Part shown: in pieces, positions 6,612 through 12,180 of the stretch | Numbering within the stretch: position 1 is the stretch's first letter | How the letters are laid out: every line of letters begins with the position of its first letter | NCBI RefSeq assembly: GCF_946479605.1 | Contig: NZ_CAMLGT010000106.1 | Coordinates: 1-12,180 of the forward strand | DNA from: an uncultured Lacibacter sp. | GTDB lineage: Bacteria > Bacteroidota > Bacteroidia > Chitinophagales > Chitinophagaceae | Length of the DNA: 12,180 bases | Direction of reading: 5' to 3' | Made by a program: the position numbers and the translations under genes | The notes under the pieces: generated by a model | Told to the model about the DNA's origin: nothing | What the model saw: only the letters and a program-made list of their open reading frames with translations | Databases searched by the model: none

Positions 6612-7547
6612 ATGAGTACTATTCTTGAAGTTCAAAACCTGAAGAAATACTTTTCTTCGCAAAAAGCGGTGGATGACATCAGCTTCACCATCAGCCAAGG
6701 ATCCATTTTTGGTTTGCTTGGCCCCAATGGTGCAGGTAAAACAACTCTCATCCGCATGATTACCGGCATTTTTTACCCCGATGCCGGAAACATTATTCTC
6801 AATGGCAACAAATTCAACCCGGTTACTGATGTCATTAACATAGGTTATATGCCGGAAGAACGTGGACTGTATAAAAAAATGAAAGTAGGTGAACAGGCTA
6901 TGTACCTGGCCCAGTTGAAGGGAATGAATAAACAGGATGCTTTTGCGAAAGTGAAAGAGTGGTTTGAAAAATTTGAAATGGAAAGCTGGTGGAATAAAAA
7001 AGTAGAAGATCTGTCGAAAGGTATGGGACAGAAACTACAGTTTGTGACCACCGTTTTACACGAACCCAAACTGGTGATCCTTGATGAACCTTTCAGCGGT
7101 CTTGATCCGGTGAACAGTAATCTTATTAAAGATGAAATTTTCAATCTTGCACAAAAAGGCACAACCATCATCTTCAGTACACATCGTATGGAGCAGGTGG
7201 AAGAAATTTGTGATCATATTGTGCTTGTTAACAAAGGAAACAAGATCCTTGATGGCAGTGTGAAAGAGATCAAACAGCAGTTCAAACAACATATTTTCAC
7301 AGCTGAAGTAAACCAATTACCGGCCACCTTACAGCATCCATCGTTTACATTGGTAAAACAGGATGGCAATAATCTTACTGTGAAGATAAACGAAGGTTAC
7401 CAGTCAAACGACATCCTGCTGCATTTCATTCATCAGCAAAGTGTAATTGTTGCTTATCATGAAATACTTCCTTCACTCAACGAAATATTTATCCGCCTTG
7501 TTGAAGGAACCCCCACTGCAAGACAATTTGAAACTGTTACTGCTTAA
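6612..7547 (+). CDS. ABC-2 type exporter ATP-binding protein (NatA-like)
   Basis: This 311-residue ATPase subunit powers the adjacent membrane protein. Walker A is GPNGAGKTT (37-45). The signature loop is LSKGMGQ (134-140) rather than the classical LSGGQ, a substitution common in this drug/sodium-exporter subgroup. Walker B is LVILDEP (154-160), followed by the D-loop SGLDP and switch histidine in STHRMEQ. The C-terminal ~80 residues form the extra domain (DUF4162-like) seen in ABC-2 exporter ATPases. It lies 11 bases upstream of the permease and is clearly co-transcribed with it. The closest general resemblance is to NatA/YhaQ-type ATPases; the cargo is unknown. It is a cytoplasmic protein that acts at the inner membrane. 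Confidence 0.93.
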   Translation: MSTILEVQNLKKYFSSQKAVDDISFTISQGSIFGLLGPNGAGKTTLIRMITGIFYPDAGNIILNGNKFNPVTDVINIGYMPEERGLYKKMKVGEQAMYLAQLKGMNKQDAFAKVKEWFEKFEMESWWNKKVEDLSKGMGQKLQFVTTVLHEPKLVILDEPFSGLDPVNSNLIKDEIFNLAQKGTTIIFSTHRMEQVEEICDHIVLVNKGNKILDGSVKEIKQQFKQHIFTAEVNQLPATLQHPSFTLVKQDGNNLTVKINEGYQSNDILLHFIHQQSVIVAYHEILPSLNEIFIRLVEGTPTARQFETVTA

Positions 7548-7558
7548 TACCACAACAA

Positions 7559-8875
7559 ATGAACAAAATACTGATCATTATAAAAAGGGAGTACGTTACA
7601 AGGGTACGTAATAAAACCTTCCTGCTTTCAACATTCCTGTTTCCACTGCTGATGTTCGCCATCATGTTTGGCGGCGCTTTTATTGGTGCCAACAGCACCC
7701 AGCAACGCAAAATTGCGGTGAGCGATCAAAGTGGTTTGTATAAAAATAATTTCAAAGACGGATCTGCTGCTGCTTTCAGTTATCCTGAAGGCGTTTCAAA
7801 AGCAAACTACAAAGACATGGGATATGAAGGTATCCTCGTTGTTTATTCTTCTGTACCAAACAAAGCAGACTCTGTTCGTCTTTACACCGAAAAACAATTG
7901 GGCCTTGCTACCGATGAAAAAATTAAAAGTCAGCTGCAGAAAATAAATGAGAACAGAATGCTGATGGAAAGAGGTGTTACACGCAGCACACTTGATTCCA
8001 TTAAAGAACAAAGTGAAAGTGCAGCTACACTTAACTACCGTTCTTACCAGGTAAAAGGCGAAGAAGTGAAAGAAGATAATAAGGTGCTGGCACTGGGCAT
8101 TGGTTATGCAAGCGGCTTTATCATTTACATTGTTCTTTTCATTTATGGTGCTGCAGTAATGCGTGGTGTAATGGAAGAAAAGATGAACAGGATAGCCGAA
8201 GTAATGGTGAGCAGTGTAAAGCCTTTTCAGCTGATGCTGGGCAAGATCATTGGCATTGCAGCGGTTGGTTTAACACAGCTGTTCCTGTGGATCATTCTCA
8301 TCTTTGCTATTTCATCGCTCAGCAGTTTGTTCATTTCGCCTGAAGTGTTGGAACAGGCACAAAAAATGAATGAAAGCATGCCTTCCATGGCGCAGAACAA
8401 TACCATGGCGTTAAAAATACTGAAGGCAAAAACAACCGTGTTCAGTGCCAACTGGGCGTTGATCATTCCTTGCTTTATTTTCTACTTCCTCTTTGGCTAC
8501 CTGTTTTATGCGTCACTATTTGCTGCTGTGGGTAGCGTAGTAAATGAAGATCCGCAGGAAGCGCAATCACTTATGTTACCAATTACACTGCCTATCATCT
8601 TTGGTATTTTCATTATGATCAACGCTATTCAGAATCCTTCCGGTTCATTAGCTGTATGGGGTAGCATTATTCCATTTACTTCGCCCATTGTAATGATGAG
8701 CCGCATTCCATTTGGAGTTCCATGGTGGCAGTTAGGCATTTCAATGATTTCTTTGATAATTGGATTCCTGTTTACAACATGGCTCAGTGCAAAAATCTAT
8801 CGTACAGGTATTTTGTTATACGGTAAAAAAGTAACCTTAAAGGAAATGGCCAAATGGGCTTTCCGCAAAGCATAA
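7559..8875 (+). CDS. ABC-2 family transporter permease (NatB-like)
   Basis: This 438-residue inner-membrane subunit pairs with the preceding ATPase. One N-terminal transmembrane helix (about 21-43) is followed by a large extracytoplasmic segment (about 46-175). A group of helices follows at about 178-201, 227-256, 300-325, 338-358 and 393-415, with a further hydrophobic stretch near 365-383. The coupling region GVMEEKMNRIAEVMVSSVKPFQLMLGK (first part 203-217, rest 218-229) is the hallmark of NatB-type permeases. The topology, with the long loop after helix 1, fits that family. Cargo could be ions, drugs or lipids; sequence does not say. The operon ends 16 bases later at a strong terminator. 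Confidence 0.92.
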   Translation: MNKILIIIKREYVTRVRNKTFLLSTFLFPLLMFAIMFGGAFIGANSTQQRKIAVSDQSGLYKNNFKDGSAAAFSYPEGVSKANYKDMGYEGILVVYSSVPNKADSVRLYTEKQLGLATDEKIKSQLQKINENRMLMERGVTRSTLDSIKEQSESAATLNYRSYQVKGEEVKEDNKVLALGIGYASGFIIYIVLFIYGAAVMRGVMEEKMNRIAEVMVSSVKPFQLMLGKIIGIAAVGLTQLFLWIILIFAISSLSSLFISPEVLEQAQKMNESMPSMAQNNTMALKILKAKTTVFSANWALIIPCFIFYFLFGYLFYASLFAAVGSVVNEDPQEAQSLMLPITLPIIFGIFIMINAIQNPSGSLAVWGSIIPFTSPIVMMSRIPFGVPWWQLGISMISLIIGFLFTTWLSAKIYRTGILLYGKKVTLKEMAKWAFRKA

Positions 8876-8891
8876 GTAGAAAACAAAGCAT

Positions 8892-8930
8892 AAAAAAAAT
8901 CCCTTCGCAATGTGCGAAGGGATTTTTTTT
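8892..8930. terminator. Bidirectional intrinsic terminator between convergent genes
   Basis: A perfect 18-bp stem, whose CCCTTCGCA/TGCGAAGGG core is extended by A8/T8 tracts, encloses an ATG loop (8910-8912). It serves the ABC operon on the plus strand and the small secreted protein on the minus strand. It is the strongest terminator in the window. Confidence 0.95.
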
Positions 8931-8945
8931 ATGATCAAAACTTAC

Positions 8946-9341
8946 TCAAAAAGAATGGATAAGTATTGGAGCTGTAAATGGCTGATGTATTTCTTTTTCA
9001 ACCGGTACTATTTCAAATTCTATTTTCAGCAGCAAGCCTTCTTTTACAAGGATGGCTTCTTTTTTCACCGGCTTATATCCTGTTTTATCAATTACAATGG
9101 TGTGTTCACCAACCGGAACATTGCTCAGGTTAAACTTACCGTTTGCATCTGTGGTTACTTCTTTTTGAAAAGAAACTTTTCGGATTGACGCCATAAAAGA
9201 AGCATTCGCAATTGGTTTTTTTGTTTCGGCATCAATTACGACACCCTGTACAGAGCCTGTTTCATTTCCTTTGTCTTCTGCTGCTTGTGCACTTATTGAA
9301 ACGCCTGTCATGAGAAGGGAAGCAAGGAGTAATTTCTTCAT
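8946..9341 (-). CDS. Small secreted carboxypeptidase-regulatory-like domain protein
   Basis: This 131-residue protein has a Sec signal peptide (MKKLLLASLLMTGVSISAQA, cleavage after AQA) and a single carboxypeptidase-regulatory-like beta-sandwich. The domain shows the usual pattern: GSVQGVVIDAETKKPIANA, then TTDANGKFNLSNVPVGEHTIVIDKTGY (first half from about residue 63). In this phylum the domain often sits at the N-terminus of TonB-dependent receptors, but here it stands alone and the protein stops soon after it, so a structural or adhesive envelope role is possible. No enzymatic motif is visible. It converges on the ABC operon, sharing its terminator, and is divergent from the small gene at 9498. 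A weak -7-like TAACTTTA lies about 28 bases upstream of the ATG (minus strand, 9369-9376). The specific function is unknown. Confidence 0.8.
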   Translation of the reverse strand: MKKLLLASLLMTGVSISAQAAEDKGNETGSVQGVVIDAETKKPIANASFMASIRKVSFQKEVTTDANGKFNLSNVPVGEHTIVIDKTGYKPVKKEAILVKEGLLLKIEFEIVPVEKEIHQPFTAPILIHSF

Positions 9342-9497
9342 AACACTTGTTTTACGATAATAAGGGATTAAAGTTACAGAACTAATAACATTTTACTGAT
9401 CTTTTTTATGATTGGTCAGCCTGTTAAAATGTTCCGAAAACTACTTTTCAATTTCAAATCTACGAATATAATCGTAATTTGGTCAAAATTATTTTCC

Positions 9498-9740
9498 ATG
9501 CCTTCTCATCAACCTCCTTCAAAAAAAATTTTACTGGCATTATTTCTTGGAGCCTGTTTTCTTTGGGCGAAGAAAGACTTGTTAACACAACAACTTCCTC
9601 AACAGTTTACAGGAAATGCAGGATTTCCTGCGTTTGGTCCACTACCAATGATGCAGGATGTTCCGGTTTTTTCAGAATTAGAAAATGTGCCTGTTCCGGT
9701 TACGCCATCACAACCGGAATTATCCATTAATGAAGACTAA
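9498..9740 (+). CDS. Small membrane-anchored or secreted protein of unknown function
   Basis: I do not recognise this protein. From the ATG at 9498 it has 80 residues. A short basic N-terminus is followed by a hydrophobic stretch KKILLALFLGACFLWAKK (about 9-26), which could be a signal anchor or uncleaved signal. The tail of about 55 residues is rich in proline and acidic residues (FPAFGPLPMMQDVPVF; ENVPVPVTPSQPELSINED). An in-frame upstream ATG at 9408 would add 30 residues (110 aa) and place the hydrophobic stretch internally. I prefer 9498 because it puts the signal-like stretch at the N-terminus. It is divergent from the regulatory-domain protein, and its stop is 24 bases from the convergent flavoprotein gene, with no clear terminator. 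It could be a lineage-specific protein; that it is real rests on composition and lack of a better frame. Confidence 0.5.
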   Translation: MPSHQPPSKKILLALFLGACFLWAKKDLLTQQLPQQFTGNAGFPAFGPLPMMQDVPVFSELENVPVPVTPSQPELSINED

Positions 9741-9764
9741 AAGAAAAATACGACAGAAGAATTT

Positions 9765-10715
9765 TTAGCTGAGTGGGTGAGCGAGCGCATCGGTAAACTC
9801 ATTCCAGATATTTTGTGTAATAACGGCTGCCGGTAAAATATCATCAAGCAAAGCACTCACTTGCCCTATCTCCAATTCGCCTTCAGCAAGGTTGCCTTCA
9901 AACATTCCACGCTTGGCTCTTGCCCTCCCGAGTATTTGCGCCATCTCTTCTTTTGATGCACCACGCTGTTCTGCTTCCTGTACCTGTTTATAAAATTCAT
10001 TTTTGATGAGGCGAACCGGTGCAAGCTGTTTGAGTGTAAGAATTGTATCGCCTTCTACACTGTTAATTACAGCCTGTTTAAAATTCAGGTGACTGCTGGC
10101 TTCTTCACTGGCAACATAACGACTGCCTATCTGCACTGCTTCAGCACCCAATACCATTGCTGCCAGCATTTGCCGGCCGGTTGCTATTCCTCCTGCAGCA
10201 ATCAACGGAATGCTGATTACTTTTTTTACAGCAGGGATCAATACCATGCTGGTAGTTTCTTCTCTTCCATTATGGCCTCCGGCCTCAAAGCCTTCAGCCA
10301 CCACAGCATCGCAACCGGCATCTTGCGCCTTTAATGCAAACTTGCTGCTGCTTACCACATGCACAACAGTAATCCCCTTTTCCTTTAGTAACGCTGTCCA
10401 TGTTTTAGGGTTACCTGCACTGGTAAAAACGATCTTCACTCCTTCTTCTATAATAATGTTGATCAGTTGATCAATATCAGGATAAAGCAAAGGCACATTT
10501 ACTGCAAAAGGTTTGCTTGTAGCAGCTTTACATTTCTGAATATGCTCACGCAATACATCAGGATACATACTGCCACTGCCAATGATTCCTAAACCGCCTG
10601 CATTGCTTACTGCACTGGCAAGACGCCAGCCGCTTGCCCAGATCATGCCTGCCTGGATAATGGGTTTTTCAATATTGAAGAGTTGTGTAATGCGATTGGA
10701 AAATTGTGCGTTCAT
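9765..10715 (-). CDS. Nitronate monooxygenase / FabK-like FMN enzyme
   Basis: This is a 316-residue TIM-barrel flavoprotein. Diagnostic segments are QAGMIWAS (21-28), AVSNAGGLGIIGSGSM (35-50), KPFAVNVPLL (68-77), VVAEGFEAGGHNG (138-150, with the family histidine His148), LIAAGGIATG (171-180) and AEAVQIGSRY (191-200), which forms the FMN phosphate site. Two related activities share this fold: oxidation of nitronates, which detoxifies propionate-3-nitronate, and FabK-type enoyl-ACP reduction in fatty-acid synthesis. The overall pattern and the length both resemble FabK as much as nitronate monooxygenase, so the substrate is left open. No signal peptide is present; it is probably cytoplasmic. 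It is divergent from the toxin-antitoxin pair, with a 48-base gap between starts. Confidence 0.88.
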   Translation of the reverse strand: MNAQFSNRITQLFNIEKPIIQAGMIWASGWRLASAVSNAGGLGIIGSGSMYPDVLREHIQKCKAATSKPFAVNVPLLYPDIDQLINIIIEEGVKIVFTSAGNPKTWTALLKEKGITVVHVVSSSKFALKAQDAGCDAVVAEGFEAGGHNGREETTSMVLIPAVKKVISIPLIAAGGIATGRQMLAAMVLGAEAVQIGSRYVASEEASSHLNFKQAVINSVEGDTILTLKQLAPVRLIKNEFYKQVQEAEQRGASKEEMAQILGRARAKRGMFEGNLAEGELEIGQVSALLDDILPAAVITQNIWNEFTDALAHPLS

Positions 10716-10741
10716 GCTTTTCCTGATTCATTAATAAAAAG

Positions 10742-10749
10742 TAATTTTA
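10742..10749 (+). promoter_or_regulatory. Possible -7 element of the toxin-antitoxin operon
   Basis: TAATTTTA is one mismatch from TAnnTTTG and lies 14 bases before the antitoxin ATG. A TTTT (10718-10721) sits 20 bases upstream, at the -33 position, with one mismatch to TTTG. This is weak; the same 48-base gap must also hold the divergent flavoprotein promoter. Confidence 0.3.
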
Positions 10750-10763
10750 TAGAAACTTAGTGT

Positions 10764-11030
10764 ATGCCAACGAAGATACTGGATGATGTGTTGAAACTTC
10801 CCAAAAAAGACAAGGTAAAGTTGTATTATGCTTTACAGGAAGACCTTGATCTTGAAGATGATTACCTCGCAGAAGATGATCTTACTAAAAGTCAGTGGAA
10901 AGAATTAAACAGGCGCATAAAAGAGATTGAAACCGGTAAAGCAAACCTTATTCCATGGGAAGAAGCCAAAAAAACACTGGATGAAAAAATCAAATCTTTA
11001 CGAGGTAAAGCTGGAATAAAGAGTGCTTGA
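10764..11030 (+). CDS. Addiction module antitoxin (PF09720-like)
   Basis: This 88-residue, charged, helical protein resembles the addiction-module family that accompanies ParE/RelE toxins. It has the N-terminal LDDVLKLPKKDKVKLYYAL segment, an acidic middle, and the conserved core SQWKELNRRIKEIETGKANLIPWEEA (Trp45, then the GK...IPWEE motif). It would bind and neutralise the downstream toxin. The tail after the IPWEE core (KKTLDEKIKSLRGKAGIKSA) covers the region where the toxin's ancestral start still lies in another frame. It overlaps the toxin reading frame by 8 bases if the toxin starts at GTG 11023, or by 50 bases from ATG 10981. No separate DNA-binding domain is obvious. Confidence 0.8.
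   Translation: MPTKILDDVLKLPKKDKVKLYYALQEDLDLEDDYLAEDDLTKSQWKELNRRIKEIETGKANLIPWEEAKKTLDEKIKSLRGKAGIKSA
10981..11022 (+). other. Remnant of the toxin N-terminus, interrupted by TAA
   Basis: In the toxin frame, ATG at 10981 reads MKKSNLYEVKLE, then TAA (11017-11019), then RVLDDFEDAFVYYES continuing into the toxin. YEVKLE is a typical first beta strand of ParE/RelE toxins, placed exactly where the family has it. The stop therefore appears to cut the ancestral coding sequence. The segment lies inside the antitoxin gene. Confidence 0.6.
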
Positions 11031-11286
11031 TGATTTTGAAGATGCGTTCGTTTACTACGAATCAGTTTCACCGGCTCTTGCCGACAACTTTACGAGAATG
11101 TTTTTGCTGGCAATTGAAAAACTTTCTGCAACACCTCATAATTACTTCAACATCACCAAAAAACTGAAACGAATAACGCTGGGAAAATTCTCATATCTGC
11201 TTGTTTATACAATCAAAAAAGATTCAGTAATAGTGGCTGGCCTTTTTCACAGGGCTTCAAAACCCGCAAGCTGGAGGAAGAAGTAA
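11023..11286 (+). CDS. ParE/RelE-type toxin, probably truncated at its N-terminus
   Basis: The readable product is 87 residues from a GTG start, against about 95-100 for intact relatives. The family pattern is clear: LDDFEDAFVYYES helix, SPALADNFTRMFLLAIEKL helix, a P-x-x-Y turn (TPHNYFNITKK), RITLGKFSYLLVYTI and DSVIVAGLFHRASKPASW strands ending with the H-R-x-x-x-P-x-x-W signature. ParE members act on DNA gyrase and RelE members cut ribosome-bound mRNA; which applies cannot be told here. The first beta strand is missing because an in-frame TAA lies 4 bases before the GTG. The product may be inactive or weakened unless readthrough or a sequencing error is involved. It follows the antitoxin in one operon and ends 3 bases short of the convergent nucleotidyltransferase stop codon. 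Confidence 0.7.
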   Translation: MLDDFEDAFVYYESVSPALADNFTRMFLLAIEKLSATPHNYFNITKKLKRITLGKFSYLLVYTIKKDSVIVAGLFHRASKPASWRKK

Positions 11287-11289
11287 ATC

Positions 11290-12180
11290 TTACCCCAGAT
11301 CAATTTCTGTATTGTCACCAATGTTCAGGCTTCTTGTTTCGCCTTTTACTTCGGTATCACTTCCGATAAGACTTTCTTCCAAAACAATATCAAACAGATC
11401 CGCATACGATCCAATGATGGATTCTTTAATAATGGAGTAATTAATGGTTGTATTATCGCCCACTGACACGTTGGGGCCAATGATGGAGTTTCTTACTTCG
11501 CAGTTCTTACCTATGCTTACCGGTTCAACAATGATCACATTTTCAAACCGGTGATCGGGAGAAATAGATGTGCCGAATTTTTTCAACAAGGTGGCGTTCG
11601 ACTCTAGCAATGAATCTTTATTACCACAATCGAACCAGTTCAACACTTTAAATGCATGAAACGGTTCCCCTTTTTCAATCATGCACTGCAACGCATCGGT
11701 TAAGCTGTATTCATCCCTGTTCTTTACGCCCTCACGGAAATTGGCTTCAAGACAATCAAACATCATGGCAGTTTGCTTGATCTTGTAAATACCTACCAGT
11801 GCCATATTGCTTTTTGGTATTTGTGGCTTTTCCACCACTTTCAGAATATTGCCATTCTCATCTACTTCAGCCACACCAAAGTTGCGGGGATCATCAACCT
11901 TTTTCACCGCCAGCATAGAGGCTTCACTTTGCAACACTTCTTTAATGCTGTATTCGCAAATGGTGTCGCCCAGCACAATGATCACTTCATCGTTCTGCAC
12001 CACATCTTTTGTTAAAAGAATAGCATGACCAAGACCTTGCCGCTCGTTCTGATTTACAAACGTGCTGTTGATACCCGGAAAAGTATCTTTTACATAATCC
12101 TGAATTTTTTCGCCGAGATAACCAGTAATAAAAATAAATTCCTGCACTCCTGCATCCTGCAACTGTTCAATGATGATACT
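11290..12180 (-). CDS. Sugar-phosphate nucleotidyltransferase, N-terminus beyond window
   Basis: 296 residues are visible; the frame is open to the right edge, so roughly the first 40 residues with the nucleotide-binding GxxxR loop are missing. The visible part starts SIIIEQLQDAGVQEFIFITG, typical of the second helix and strand of the RmlA/GlmU-type fold. NERQGLGHAI, VLGDTICEY (metal-binding aspartate), NFGVAEVDENGNILKVVEKP, LVGIYKI and NWFDCGNKDSLLESN are the expected active-site segments. From about residue 220 a left-handed beta-helix of hexapeptide repeats follows (SIGKNCEVRNSIIGPNVSVGD), giving the long, two-domain architecture. It likely makes an NDP-sugar (for example from glucose-1-phosphate) for polysaccharide synthesis; which sugar and nucleotide is not determinable. 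It is convergent with the toxin gene, 3 bases apart, with no terminator visible between. Confidence 0.9.
   Translation of the reverse strand, partial: SIIIEQLQDAGVQEFIFITGYLGEKIQDYVKDTFPGINSTFVNQNERQGLGHAILLTKDVVQNDEVIIVLGDTICEYSIKEVLQSEASMLAVKKVDDPRNFGVAEVDENGNILKVVEKPQIPKSNMALVGIYKIKQTAMMFDCLEANFREGVKNRDEYSLTDALQCMIEKGEPFHAFKVLNWFDCGNKDSLLESNATLLKKFGTSISPDHRFENVIIVEPVSIGKNCEVRNSIIGPNVSVGDNTTINYSIIKESIIGSYADLFDIVLEESLIGSDTEVKGETRSLNIGDNTEIDLG

Noticed and set aside
8910..9188. Plus-strand open frame of 92 codons beginning within the terminator
   Set aside because: It starts in the terminator loop and is antisense to the small secreted protein, with an aromatic-rich composition typical of a shadow frame.
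1..12180. CRISPR array, insertion sequence, prophage or defence island
   Set aside because: No regularly spaced repeats, transposase, integrase, terminal inverted repeats or phage genes are visible. The only defence-like content is the toxin-antitoxin pair.

Overview
This window looks like a chromosomal segment from a Bacteroidota bacterium, most plausibly a Chitinophagaceae-like member. The reasons are the roughly 40% GC content, a SusC/RagA-type receptor N-terminus, TAnnTTTG-type promoter elements in place of classical -10/-35 boxes, a near absence of Shine-Dalgarno sequences, carboxypeptidase-regulatory-domain proteins, and a 5'-nucleotidase split into two genes. The genus is an inference; the phylum-level call is fairly secure.

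Layout. Bases 1-379 hold the first 111 codons of a TonB-dependent receptor on the minus strand. It ends abruptly at a stop, next to about 45 GC-rich bases that read better as protein on the other strand. A FadR-type GntR regulator diverges from it (551-1258). Next come a bidirectional terminator, a tRNA-Pro(UGG) with its own promoter and encoded CCA (minus), and dnaA with its own terminator (minus). A short AT-rich gap upstream of dnaA contains one weak DnaA-box-like site. Then follows a two-gene minus-strand unit: a 5'-nucleotidase C-terminal-domain lipoprotein overlapping a Tat-exported metallophosphatase. Diverging from that unit are an FAD-dependent dehydrogenase of unknown function (with a clear -7 element) and a NatAB-like ABC-2 exporter pair, closed by a strong bidirectional terminator. 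The right third holds a small secreted carboxypeptidase-regulatory-domain protein (minus), a small unknown membrane-anchored protein (plus), a nitronate monooxygenase/FabK-like flavoprotein (minus), a PF09720/ParE-type toxin-antitoxin pair (plus), and the 3' part of a sugar-phosphate nucleotidyltransferase running off the right edge (minus).

Most of this is housekeeping or ordinary accessory content, and I see no convincing new multigene system. The two observations most worth checking are the ParE-type toxin, whose canonical N-terminal strand is still readable upstream but cut off by an in-frame TAA, and the foreign-looking first ~45 bases that truncate the receptor gene, which may be an assembly or recombination junction.
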